A program made the position numbers and the translations under genes. From Raffaelea ambrosiae (taxonomy: Eukaryota; Ascomycota; Sordariomycetes; Ophiostomatales; Ophiostomataceae): DNA of 64,000 nucleotides. Location: assembly GCA_002778195.1 (NCBI GenBank), contig PCDI01000015.1:304366-368365 (forward strand), written 5' to 3'. Below the pieces are notes generated by a model that had not been told where the DNA came from, did not search any database, and saw only the letters and a program-made list of their open reading frames with translations. This document shows, piece by piece, positions 44,222 through 54,902 of the stretch (the first letter of the stretch is position 1; every line of letters begins with the position of its first letter).

Positions 44222-44958
44222 TGAGGATCCGCACTAGGAGCGCCGATGACTGCAAAGGCGTAACTGTTCTCTTCCCTGACTCTTTCCCAATTGAAGACGG
44301 TGCAGTGCCCGATCCATGCTCCATGCCCGACCAGTTCGAAGCCTGGCTGGACGGCGTTTTCAGGGAGTTGCTTCATCAGAAACATCCTTTCCTCTCGCCC
44401 GACCTCAAAACACTGATCGCTGCTGAGGTGTGTGAGCCCGACCCCTACACTAGAAATGATTGCCCCGCGATACAACCCCTACTGATATTGGTTTCGTTCA
44501 TCCAGTCCAAGCCACGAGGCAACTTCCTCCGAGGAACAAACAGCACAGATGCCACGCTCGACTTGTCTACAACAAGACACCTGGAGGCGTTTTTCGTCGA
44601 CATGAGAGGAGACCTGAACACGTTCCATTGTTCTCATTGTCCCCTCTACTCAAATGACAGCCGGTTCCACCGTTGTCGGGTCTTCCCCGGTGTGGCGGGT
44701 GGTCGATGCAACACCTGTCATTGGGACAACCACAAATGTGTCGAGAAGCTGATTCTTGACTGCGAGTACAAAGAGGGGCCCGACAATGCCTACCAAGATA
44801 CTTCGGATGTTGAATTTATCGAACAAGAGGAAGACGAAGAAGATCTGGACACAGAGGATGAAGATCTGGAAGCAGGGGGCGAAGATCTCGACACTACGGA
44901 CGCTGAGGACGAGGAAGATTTATCGGAGTATGAAAGAGACAGTATAGATGAAGACTAA
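44222..44958 (+). CDS. Cys-motif protein, paralogue 1 (DUF3716-like), 5' end uncertain
   Basis: Unknown-function fungal protein with a compact Cys motif CSHC-x11-C-x10-CNTC-x6-C (HCSHCPLYSNDSRFHRC, then GGRCNTCHWDNHKC), probably a zinc site and resembling DUF3716-type modules. The C-terminal 60 residues are almost entirely Asp/Glu. The frame is open from 44104, but there is no ATG before 44323 (MPDQFEAW). An acceptor-like TTTTACCAG at 44221 with branch GCTAAC suggests an upstream exon. An intron at 44428-44505 (GTGTGTG, branch CTGAT, ATCCAG) is exactly 78 nt and stop-free, so it hides inside the open frame. Removing it aligns KTLIAAE-SKPRGNF with the intron position of paralogue 2 at 46127. 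Confidence 0.55.
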
Positions 44959-46126
44959 ACCAGTCTTGGTTTCGGGGCGTTTCTATGGGTGATTTGCTAC
45001 TACGATAAGATCAATAGCAAAGATACGTGGATTGATACCAATGATCATGAGATGAAGACAATCTGAAAACAAGATGAAGGGCGGGCAATAGTGAGTGTCG
45101 AAATCTGCTCACAAAAGAGGATGCATTGGCAGTCAAGTGCATCTTGGGGGAGCCGTATGCTTGTTTTTCAGACCTTGGCGATTCCGGTTCAGTAGTGTTT
45201 GATGTGGAAGGGCGCTTCGTGGGGCTATTGGCCAGTGACTCGGGCTTCCGGGAAGGCGAATTCGCTTACCTGCTTACCTCGGCCTTGCGTATGTAACGCC
45301 TACGCAATTCATCTTGGCCGACATTGAGGACTGTCTCGGATGCAAAGTTGAGTTGCTGTAGGCGTTGATACTACGATGGCAATACCACTGGACCCATGCC
45401 CCAGGAGCGGGTGCGGATAGTGAATGTCGAAGGGCTTATATCTACAAGCCAGCCACACTATGGAATTTTTGTAAAACGGGTATACACTGGCTATTCGTCA
45501 TTGTGCCATTGGAAACGATATATCACCAGAAAAGCAAAGTTTCTGAGAGTGCCGACAGCCCCACCCCCCTTCACAGGGAAGGTACAGGCGGGGCGAGTGG
45601 CCACAAAAAATGGTCGACCCAATATGAAGCCGTGAATGAGCACGAAGGAGTCATTGAATAATAGGTGATAAGTACACGGATGCAATGGGTGACGAATAAT
45701 TATTAGGTATGCTGCTGAACCAACCAGCCTTGGTGCTTCTTTTACTTTCTGGCATAGTAGACAGAATGGTGAGATAATTCAACTCAAGACCGAATTTGAT
45801 CTGATCGTGCTCTGAGTTTGATCTGAGATTTGACCAAACGTGAACTCAAGTAACGTTTTGAACCCCCCCTCGCATTGCCTAGCTTTGTCGTACCTCCGAA
45901 CCTCTTTTCTTTGTTTTCTTTTTTGCTTTTACAACTATTCAGAAGACGATTTGAGATCTTCTTCAATACGCAACTGCCGCAAGTTCCGTCTCACAAACTA
46001 TTTTCAGACAGCAGACTCAGGAAAGGCTCGGATGCAAGTGTGCTTCTAACCAGATCAAAACATACACATTTTCGAAATTATTGCGCAACTCAGCAAAATA
46101 CATTCACAGAGTCTAGAACAGCCAAC
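44959..46126. other. Spacer between the paralogues, with a protease relic
   Basis: Contains the second GDSG relic (45090-45361). A 79-codon ATG frame at 45396-45635 (MPQERVRIVNVEGL) has no recognised family. The last 250 bp are leader of paralogue 2. Confidence 0.5.
45090..45361 (+). pseudogene. C-terminal fragment of a GDSGS protease-like gene
   Basis: Plus-strand translation gives LTKEDALAVKCILGEPYACF, SDLGDSGSVVFDVEGRFVGL, LASDSGFREGEFAY, then runs off frame. One frame over it resumes AYVTPTQFILADIEDCLGCK and stops (45359-45361). GDSGS...G..VGLL followed by YVTP..F.L.DIE is the C-terminal end of the same protease-like family as the 31540-32471 relic, from a different gene (low identity). 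About 20 bp at 45261-45280 interrupt the match. No N-terminal part is visible. Confidence 0.6.
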
Positions 46127-46874
46127 ATGGCCCCTGCAGACATCAGAGTCATCCTGCCTTATGGGCCAGTGGCATCGGTGGGTTTTCAACTGCCTCAAAA
46201 TATAACACGCACATCTAACATTCTTGTCGAAAGATGCCCAATCCTCATAACAACGATGAGGGTTTTTCCTACTGGCTGATCAAGTATTGCAAGAAGCTGG
46301 TTTGTGACAATGATCCATTTGTCACGAAGCTTATCAAAGACCTGGCCTACATGAAGGGCGTAAGATACCTTCCCTCTCGTGAAGGACTTCGTCCACGAAG
46401 TAGCAAATTTTGCTAACCTCCAAATGTTTCTAGGCGGACGACGGGCGAGACGCCCGCTGTTTCTATCTGCTTGACAGCATCCAGAACTTGGATCTCTCGT
46501 CTGCCAGTCACATGGAGGCCATGCTGATGTCCATCCGCGGTGCTGGCAACAAGGGCGAGTTCTGTTCGTCGTGCGTGAAGCATGGAGCCACCATCAGTCA
46601 TTGTACGACAATTCCTGGAATTAGCAAATGCTGCAACAACTGCCACTGGAAGGGGCGGCCCATCAGCTGCAAAGCGTATAATATTCACGAAGAAGGCAGG
46701 TTCTGTTCCAAAAGCTTCTGTTTTTTTTTTTTTTTTTTACGGTTGTCGCGTGGCAATACTAACGGGAACAGATTCCAAGATTGGCTGGCTGCAGCGCTTC
46801 CAAGTGAACCACAAGAACAAACTTGCAGGCGGATGCATCCAGAAACCATCAAAGCGACATCACTTGCTCGATAA
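46127..46874 (+). CDS. Cys-motif protein, paralogue 2 (DUF3716-like)
   Basis: Paralogue of the 44222 gene. Exons 46127-46177, 46234-46359 and 46434 onward. Intron 1 (56 nt: GTGGGT, branch CTAAC, AAAG) and intron 2 (74 nt: GTAAGA, branch GCTAAC, TTTCTAG) are both phase 0. The joined protein reads MAPADIRVILPYGPVASMPN, then WLIKYCKKLVCDNDPF, AYMKG-ADDGRDARCFYLLD, SHMEAMLMSIRGAGN and the Cys motif FCSSC-x9-C-x9-CNNC-x8-C. The 3' end is uncertain. Straight reading stops at 46874, but a perfect branch TACTAAC and acceptor AACAG at about 46771 suggest a third intron over the T(18) tract (possible donor GTATAA at 46674). With another donor the acidic frame ending DVSTDEEN at 46974 would be used. Function unknown. 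Confidence 0.5.
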
Positions 46875-46974
46875 GGTCAACAGCCTCGGAGAAAAGAAGA
46901 GTGAAGCATACCTGGCCAGGATCGTTGACTATCTTGAACAGGCACCAGATGTCAGCACTGACGAGGAGAACTGA

Positions 46975-47628
46975 GAAGTGAATGACACAACAAATATGCA
47001 ACAAATATGCACATGTTGATCACGCAGATGAATGGGGTGGGAGGTGTATTTATTTTTGTAAAGAGGAAGCACAGAGTGAACGAAATGTATAGAATAGTGT
47101 CGCTTCTACCAAAGTTGTCGTGATGTCTGTTCGGGAGTTCTGATTCGTTGGCCAACTTCACAGACAGGGGAAAAAATGTCGTCAAGCAACTTGATGTGGG
47201 AAAAAAAAAGAAACCCAAAAGTGACATTGTGAACGCTATGCTAACCCTCTCTTAGCCGGTCCTGACAAGAGACATCTGTCCACAGGCTGGCCAACAAAAT
47301 AGGTCACTCTGACCATAGCCTGTCCCAATCCAGGAAGACAAAAAAAAAAGCAGGAAACCTATTCTATGCGACACAATGTCCGGTGGCACAGGTTCCCCAG
47401 CATTGGCTGTTCCGCCTCTGCTGGGTTTCATCATCCTCAAGCACAAGTCTTCCGATTTGTGGTGTGTTCACCCCCGCGCCGATAGCAAAATGTATTCCAA
47501 TGTCGATGTCCAATATCGATCTTTTCCTCTTCGTCGTTTCGCCTTCGTGTCCGTGGTTTCTACTGTGTATTTGATAATTTTTTTCTCCCTCCTTATTTTT
47601 GAGTTTTGTTTTCGTTTCATTGGGCTGC
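46975..47628. other. Spacer between paralogue 2 and mbf1 (tail to tail)
   Basis: Two 3' UTRs face each other. It contains a short direct repeat CAACAAATATG (46988-47010) and A tracts; no gene seen. Confidence 0.5.
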
Positions 47629-48105
47629 TCATTTCTTCGCCTTCTTCTCGAACTTGGGCTTGCCAATGTCGGTGCCGCGTAGCTTGACATTCAGCACCCG
47701 CTCGATGGCGCCGAGAACCTTCTGGTCTGGCTGGCCCTCACCGCGCTCCATGGAGGCAATGACGGACTGTTGGGTGTTGCAGCGGTTGGCCAGATCTTTT
47801 TGCGACATCTTGGGCTCCATCTTGGACCGGCGGTCCGCGATGATGGCGCCTACGTCCTTGCCGACCTGCTTGACCTTGACAATGTCGTCGGACCGGTCGA
47901 CCTTGGTCAGGTGCTGGCCTTCGACGCTCGGCTTCGTCGCGGAGTTGCCGGTGGCATACTTCTTCTCGGTGCCGATGACGGAGCCCGTGCGCTGGGCGGC
48001 ATTGAGGGCGCTGCGACCCTTGACGACGGTTTCGCGCTGGACGGCACCGCCCCGGGCCTTGCTGCCGATGCGGGTGACAGAGTCCCACTCCATATTGCCC
48101 GACAT
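47629..48105 (-). CDS. mbf1: Multiprotein bridging factor 1 (Mbf1)
   Basis: Transcriptional coactivator linking bZIP-type activators to TBP; in yeast it also acts at collided ribosomes. Single exon, 158 residues, the normal size. The N-terminal MBF1 domain (about 5-75) begins WDSVTRIGSKARGG and RETVVKGRSALNAAQRTG. The C-terminal HTH_3 domain (about 88-142) has ADRRSKMEPKMSQKDLANRC, NTQQSVIASMERGEGQPDQK and KVLGAIERVLNVKLRG; a Lys-rich tail follows. The start ATG follows a CATCATCATC tract. Its CT-rich leader lies at 48106-48420. Assignment is unambiguous. Confidence 0.96.
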   Translation of the reverse strand: MSGNMEWDSVTRIGSKARGGAVQRETVVKGRSALNAAQRTGSVIGTEKKYATGNSATKPSVEGQHLTKVDRSDDIVKVKQVGKDVGAIIADRRSKMEPKMSQKDLANRCNTQQSVIASMERGEGQPDQKVLGAIERVLNVKLRGTDIGKPKFEKKAKK

Positions 48106-48938
48106 GATGATGATGGTGTTTGGAAGGTGCGGTTGTAGAAAAGCGTTCTTGTTGGCAAATGCCTGCTCAGTGGTGTTGATCGGTTGGTGGAAGAGAAGAG
48201 AGGTCGAAAGGACACGAGAAGAGGGATGACTCGTATTTAAATCGATGGCTCGGTCGTGTGTTTCGAATGCGTAGCTGGTTCTCTTTGTGGTTGGTGTTTT
48301 GAAAGAAGAGAAGGAATAAACAGGAAGAGGCGAATTGGAAGGGCTGAGTAAAAAGAGGGAAAAGGGCGGGGTGGAAACATACGTAAAAATGGACTGGGAG
48401 CACTGGGTGGAAGCCTGTAGAAAGAACCCGCCTCCTGTGCCCTGCCACTGGCTGGCGCAGGAATGTTAGAGGGGCAAGGCGCCTGACCACACACCCAGGT
48501 AAGCGCAAGCCGGTTGACTCAGACGGTCAAACCTGTCGCAAGCTCGTTCGGCTCTCACAGGTTGGTCACTGCCCCACAATACCCGGAGTTTAGCGCCCAT
48601 CTCCCGATAAGAGATAAGACTCATGAGGTATTAGTCATCTTCACAAGCTGTCTCTCTCTGCCGTCTCGTTTCCAATGATGCCGCCGTGCATGAGGAAGGG
48701 GATCTGTGCACATGGCACGAGGAAGAGTGCCGACCTGATGCAATGCAAAAGGGGGAGGCCTCATATAAATAAGAGAAACAGCTATCCCTCTACAAAGTAA
48801 AAATGAGTGTCATGGGGAAAGGCTTGCTCCTGTGTCGCTCTGCCTTTCTTTGTTCATAGTTTTTGTCGCCAATCTGTCCAACTCGACCTCGAAAACAAGC
48901 CATTCAGCTAGTCTGACAAAGACAATGAATCGCTGTTG
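48106..48938. other. Divergent promoter region of mbf1 and the DUF1365 gene
   Basis: CT-rich (minus strand) mbf1 leader, then mixed sequence with a GATAAGAGATAAG pair at 48607-48619. Leader of the DUF1365 gene with a uORF at 48925-48939. No other gene seen. Confidence 0.55.
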
Positions 48939-48939
48939 A
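48925..48939 (+). promoter_or_regulatory. uORF overlapping the DUF1365 start (UGAUG)
   Basis: ATGAATCGCTGTTGA encodes MNRC-stop. Its TGA shares the final A with the main ATG at 48939 (TGATGG), an arrangement that would allow termination-reinitiation control. The uORF start context (ACAATGA) is good. Confidence 0.6.
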
Positions 48940-51029
48940 TGGCTGGGTCACGGCTTGAGTTGAGCCGGTCATGGCTCTCACTTCTCGCCATCGCACTGGG
49001 GATGGCGTACTATGGCGCCATTGACGGCTTCACGGACGGACTCCTTTTGTTGGGAGCACTCCTGGTGCAGAATTGGAGGCAACTGTCCCGCTACTTCGCT
49101 GTGCCCTTCACATATGAGCCCTCTTGCCAGCCATGGATCCTGGCCCTGGCTGCGGCTGTCAGCGCCATCATCGCCAGCCGGATCTGGACCAGCAAAGCCT
49201 CTTCTGTATCAGTACCTCAATGGAGTGGCCCCGGCCGGCCGCTGCTTTTCCCTTGCACCACGGCGCATGCCCGATTGTTTCCAAAAAAGCACACCTTTAC
49301 GCATTCATACCTTGTTGTGGGAATTCCTGTGGGGTGGGAAGGCGTGGCAGGAGGGTTGATATCGGCCGGTCAGTCGACATCGGCGTCCTGGTACCATATT
49401 GATGCGAATGCCTATTTGGAACGAGGAAACGGCCATCTTGGCCTCCGTGGCAAGCTGGATGCCCACCTTGAAACACAGGTCAGCCTTACTCAGGACTCGT
49501 TCGAGCACGAAAGACTGCTTGATACTGACGTTCTTTGACAGGGAGTAATGCCAGGTAGATACCCGTATGCATATCTTGTGACTGCTGCAAAGTTTCTTGG
49601 CTACCAGTTCAATCCTGTGTCATTCTGGTATCTTTATGGCCCTAGCAAGAAGCTGGAGGCCATGGTCCTCGAAGTCAATAACACTTTTGGCGAGCGGCGC
49701 ATGTATTATCTGACACCAGATGCTTCGAAAATGCCATCCGGCCCGGAACAGGAGAGAGCCACTTCGCGATCTGTGTTGTTCACACAAACGTGGCCGAAAG
49801 ATTTTCACGTGTCACCCTTCAACTCGCGGAAGGGCTCTTATGCGCTGTTTACGACCGACCCCCTTGCCCCGGGTATGCAGGGCCAGGGACCCATCAACAC
49901 TACGATTGTGCTCCGGTCCTCGCACACACATAGAAAGATTGTGGCTCGGCTTTTCTCGGCACAGAAGGCAGGAAATGGTACGACAGCTCCGGATGTTGTT
50001 GCCGCTGTTGATCCAAGTACGCTGAATGTGTGGCATAAAGTGCAGTTCCTTGCAGCCTGGTGGTGGGTGGGCCTGGTAACATTCCCACGGATTGTCAAGG
50101 AGGCGGGCGTACTCTTCTTCCAGCGCAAGCTGCATGTCTGGTTCCGGCCGGAGCCCCTCAAGCAAAGCATGGGGCGTCTGGCAGACCCGACCGAGACCCG
50201 CCTGGAAGAGGTCTTCCGGCAATACTTGCGGTACCTCGTTGAGCAGTCGACAATGATTAAGCCACTGGCGGTCAAATATGTGCCCTGCGGCATGTCCGAG
50301 GCGACCCAGGAGCTTATCCTATCACCAGCTGCTCGACAGGCACAGAGTGGCGTTACCACGACTACAACCACTGCCGATACTGCTGCCAATGCCGAGCTAG
50401 AAGAGGTAGAGTTCCGGGTGCTGACGCCTGCCTTTTACACCCGGTTTGTGTGCTACGCACACGACGTCGAGGCATTCTTCTGCGAGCTGCGTGAGAGTTG
50501 CACAATCTCGGTGTCGCGGCCGGAGCTCGCCATGAAGCTGTTTCTGACCAAGAAGCCGCAACCAGCTTTGCAGGTGGCCAACGTGGTGGATTTCGCTTAT
50601 TTTAAGGCGATCCAGCAGTTGCGGCAGCGGCCTGATCAGATTCAGCGGCCCATGACCTGGCCGAGGAACGTTTACGCCAAATCGAGAGGACCATCGTCGC
50701 CTCAACCGCTATCGCCGGCAAGTCCTGGCCGGCTTTCGTCGTCTTCGTCTTTGCCGTCGTCCTCCTCTGCGACTGAGGCATACACCTCCTCTGCGGATCT
50801 GAGGGGCTTCCGACTTTCTGCCATGGACGGGTTTGTGCTGGCACATAACAACAAAAAAATGCGGCGGAGGTACCGAAAGACAGTTCTGATGCTGTTTTTG
50901 GCAGGCCGGACAACGCTCGGAGTGGTACCGTTGTTTCAGGCGCTTTGCTTTGGGCTGCAAGCATGCGTGGCGTGGGTCATGGCCAAAGTGTTGCTAGGCA
51001 GTGTCTCTCGCGAGCTAGCAGCAAGATGA
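48939..51029 (+). CDS. DUF1365 family membrane protein
   Basis: Unknown-function protein of the DUF1365 family, found in bacteria and fungi. Exons 48939-49478 and 49542-51029 join phase 0 over a 63-nt intron (GTCAGC, branch CTGAC, GACAG), restoring LDAHLETQ-GVMPGRYPYAY; 675 residues. Two N-terminal hydrophobic segments (about 12-40 and 60-85). The family core (about 95-330) has RPLLFPCTTAHARLFPKKHT, SYLVVGIPVGWEG, YLERGNGHLGLRGKLDAHLE, FLGYQFNPVSFWYLY and EVNNTFGERRMYYL. A C-terminal Ser-rich spacer is followed by another hydrophobic stretch (about 635-665). The start is preceded by an overlapping four-codon uORF. Biochemical role unknown; a membrane or lipid context has been suggested for the family but is not shown here. 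Confidence 0.85.
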
Positions 51030-53497
51030 GCAAAAGAGAGAGAAGCAAACAGAAGGAGGTAAGACAGGAACGGACGAGTCAAAGGAAGGGTGTGATTTCA
51101 TTTTGTCAACCACGTGGAAAGAAGGAGACCGGACATACCCGGGGGGGTGGGAGAGAATGGCACAACGCTGATAAGGAACGGGGCCTTGTTTTGTTATACT
51201 CGTGCAGGCCCGGCGGACATGCTTTGTCGTACGGGCCAACGTGGATACCTATGCTGTAACATGTTACGCTGCAACAGGAAATGGGGTTTGGAAAGCATGC
51301 CTTCATCTCCGAGCCTTGAGTCGCGGCTGCAACATGCGGTCTTGCGAGACAACTGCCTGAATTGAGTGATTCCATACATGTGGACTCGTCTTCGCAAAGA
51401 ATGTTCTTCGAAGACGTCTCCGCTATGGTTCCGCTGGCTTTTGAAGGGCCCTATCGCCTAGCGACCCCGGCGCTGTTGACCGCTAAGAACCGTTGGACAA
51501 AGCTGCTCTCTTCCCTATTTCCTCCCATCTCTGCCCCGCCCTCTAATAATGCGGGCCCCTGGTATTTGGAATTTGGAATTTTTTCCTGCATATGCAAGCT
51601 CCAAAGATGGTGCCCCAGGAGGATGGAACGGTCAGCAGCCAGCGGGCGGCCGGGTGCGCAAATAGGCGTGCCACTTGGCTCGTTACACGAAACGCGGTGA
51701 AATAGAAGTGTGCCTGTTGGTCGCATTGGTGGTGTGGCTGCAAAGTAGAAGCAGGTGTGGCCCTTACGACGTAGTCAACGGGAGATGCAGCAATACTGCA
51801 TGCACTGGTGCTGACTTGTTGGTGTGGATCTATTGATGTTCACCGCTGAGAGGCCGAAGATATCACATAAAGCAGTCGCTTACTCCAGGTGTCTGAGTAG
51901 AGAGACAGGGCAAGATGCACTGCGGCCTTGTTACTCTGTGTCAGTGTGTATCTCAAGTGTTAGTTTGATGCTTCGGGAAAAGCATCCGAGGGGCGTGCGT
52001 GCAGCAGCCAAACGTGCAAGCTGCATAAACAATGCGCACAATGTAGGAAGCGGACTCAAAGATCAGGTTGCAAGATACTGCAAGTAACAGGGGAAAAGGA
52101 GGTTTTTCCTGATATGCGGCGTAGTGCTGAATGTGGTGGATTGTGTGATGGTGTGGTGGTCGCCAAATTCCAAATTCCAAATTCTGCCATAGAGGGCAGG
52201 CCGTGACAAATAAAGCTTTTGGCCCCGTACTTTTTCGACGGGCTGTTTGGCGGGAGGAGTGCCCCACAGGCTTTATCAGTACCACGAAATGTTCCAAAAA
52301 TGGATCCCTCGAAATATGGTGGAAACTTGTTTCTAATTCATTGGGGGGGAGGGGGGTTTCTCTCTTTTTTTTTTTTCTGCCCTTGCTTGCTTCGACTTGT
52401 ACAATTGGGTGTATCGTTCTTTCCATTTCCGACCTGTTTGCTTTGGCGCTGTCTCCGAGTTTGATCTCCTTCGGGAAAGAGCGCCCTGACGTTAGGAAAG
52501 CTTTGACATAGTGTAGCCTTGCCCACCTCGCATGCCGAATAGTGGGGTTTTTGCAAGCCACATTAGCGTGAATGTGACCAGTGGGAGACGCTAATACCAC
52601 AGTAGTTCTTTTGGTGAGGGGGCGGCGGCAAACAAAATACAGAGCTTTGCCCCTCTCCCTTCTGAGCTTAAACAGGTAGCAAGATGCACGAGGTTGTGCG
52701 AGTCAAGAGCAGGGAATTTGCCTTCGCCCTAAACGGAAAGAGCGAGGGTGGTCTGTCATGCTCTTACAGTTCGGTAACGAATCGCATCCGTTCTAATAGA
52801 AGCTTGCTAGAAATGGACGAGAGCAAACAGAAGGAACGAGTGACTAGATGACGTACCTTCCTTCTCAATCCCAGCCAAGAACAGCAGGGGAAAGAGGTTG
52901 CACCTCCGCTCTTTCTCAACAGAGTAATAATAAATCCCGAGACATCTGCAGAGACTAGCTCGAAAAGACAGGTAGAATGTGCGTACCGTAAAGCTTCATC
53001 CGGGACTGATTGTCAAGCCACGAAAGCAGGAAGACCAACTGGCTGACTTTAAGCCCCTGTCCTCTCTTACATCCATCAATCAACAGTCATAAACACACCC
53101 CCTTCACACCTCGTTTTCTGACACCCCCTCCGATCAACCAACCCCCGCAACTACTGATACGGGCCCGTCTCCGGTCAATCTTTTCCATCTTGCTCCTCAT
53201 TCTGCACAGCCTGTTTTACCTTTCCTGCCCTTTCTCGGACTAGGATTGCAAGCTGTGTGTAATCATTCCCAGGAAGCCGTCTCCCAACTGCATATACTGA
53301 GAGATATATCAGGAAAAACAGATATATATATCTGCTGCTTCTCCTCTCTTCTCCTCGTCTCGTTCTTTCCTTTCTCCTCATCACAACACCACTTGCCAGA
53401 ACAAAGGCACCACTCCTCGTCTCGATCCACACAACAACTTCTTCACTTCCTTCTCAACATCACTCTTTCTGCCAAAGCACACCTCCAAACTGCAATC
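51030..53497. other. Spacer (2.5 kb)
   Basis: No supportable gene. It contains AATTCCAAATTCC-type words in opposite orientation at about 51566-51583 and 52170-52187, a T-rich tract near 52360-52377, and a CT-rich leader (53040-53490) for the GFA gene with a TATATATATCTG stretch at 53323. Confidence 0.5.
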
Positions 53498-54035
53498 ATG
53501 GTTCTCACTGGACACTGCCTTTGCAAGGCCGTCACCTACTCCATTGACATGGATGCCCCTCTCCTGACCGGCTACGACCACTGCGACGACTGCCAGCGTC
53601 AAACCGGCTCCACCTACTGTAGGTTGCAGCTTCACGGACCAATGTTTTTCTTTCTTCGCCATTGCTCCCTTTACTAACTATCACAGCTCTCGTCACCGTC
53701 GTTCTCAAGGACAAGCTTACAATCAAGGGCCCTACCAAGAGCTGGGCCGGCGTGGGCAGCTCGGGCAAGGCCGTCCACCGGATCTTCTGCTCTGAGTGCG
53801 GCTCGCCCATTGCCCATGACCCAGATGCCGCTCCCGAGATCATCGCCATCAAGGGCGGCACCCTTGATAGCGCCATCAAGCAGACTCTGAAGCCGGTAGG
53901 TCATTTTCCTTTTTGTTATCCACATTGTATTATCCACGGTACTGACAATCCCAGGACACCGAGATCTGGACTGTTGGCAAGCTGCCCTTCTGCCAGGAGC
54001 ACCTGGCCAAGCCCTTCACCCACATGCCTGAATAA
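53498..54035 (+). CDS. GFA/CENP-V family zinc protein (glutathione-dependent formaldehyde-activating enzyme-like)
   Basis: Small zinc-binding fold of the GFA family (S-hydroxymethylglutathione formation in the founding member; many fungal members uncharacterised). Three exons: 53498-53618, 53687-53895, 53955-54035. Introns of 68 nt (GTAGGT, branch CTAAC, CACAG) and 59 nt (GTAGGT, branch CTGAC, CCCAG) restore GSTYS-LVTVVLKD and TLKP-DTEIWTVGKLPF. 136 residues. Zinc ligands follow the family pattern: Cys7/Cys9 (GHCLC), Cys29/Cys32 (HCDDCQRQTGS) and Cys75/Cys78 (FCSECGSP); GGTLD is the usual strand near the end. Cytosolic, no targeting signal. The specific substrate cannot be assigned. Confidence 0.9.
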
Positions 54036-54902
54036 ACGGACATACAAAACGATGCACGATAACGAACCACGACCACCAAGTTCATCTCTCACTCATTTCG
54101 GCGATTTTTTTATTTGATTTAGACGATGCGGGGGTTTTCAACATTCGGAACGTGAAGCGCACAATCTCCCCGTCTGCTTTATTTTTACCCGGATTACAGG
54201 CAGGCAAAGACAGGGGCAGTCACTACTGGCAAGGTGTAGCATCACAAAGGGAGGGGAGTCTACCACGAAAGAGCAGTTGATTTTCGGCACGGAACCTTTA
54301 AAAAAAAGCGATAGCATTTGGCGGGAGCGGCGAAAGCGGGTGGGCATTGAATTGCTGTACAATATGGGTTGGTGTTGCGGTGTGTTGTTGTTAAGCATGG
54401 GTGGGCGGAGTTGGTGATATTGAGTTGGTGATATTGATGATACCGTGGTTGCGTTGTCGAGCATAGTTGGGCGTAAGTATGGACGAGGCTGCCAGTGTGT
54501 TTACGGAGCTTGAGAGCAGGTAGAGATAATTGGTGTTCTGGAAAAGCAAGGTTCCATAGGGTGTCAATCAACAAAGCAAGTCATTTAAGGGAGCCGTCCC
54601 ATATCGTGAAGAGCAAATGGGCCCTGTTTTCAAACAGATAGTTCAAGACGACTTCCATCCACCAAATTCTAGGCACACCAGGTAAAGCACAGAAGAAGTG
54701 GGAAGTGAACAGAAAAGAGGAAAGGATTACATCAAACGGCTTCTTGGAAACACGCTGAAATGCCAAAGAGAAATACCCCGCCATGTCGACAGGTCTGTGA
54801 AAGCAGAGCAAGAAGGGGGATGGATATCAACGGAAAGAGACATCTAAAGAGAAAATGTGCTAAAAAACAGCTACTCGAAAATCGAAAACCAGCATCGACA
54901 AA
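54036..54902. other. Spacer between GFA gene and GPI-type gene (tail to tail)
   Basis: Two 3' UTRs. Contains a GTTGGTGATATTGA direct duplication at about 54410-54440. No gene seen. Confidence 0.5.

Noticed and set aside
51566..52187. Possible MITE bounded by inverted AATTCCAAATTCC words
   Set aside because: Only about 18 bp of inverted similarity, no target-site duplication seen and no matching ends.
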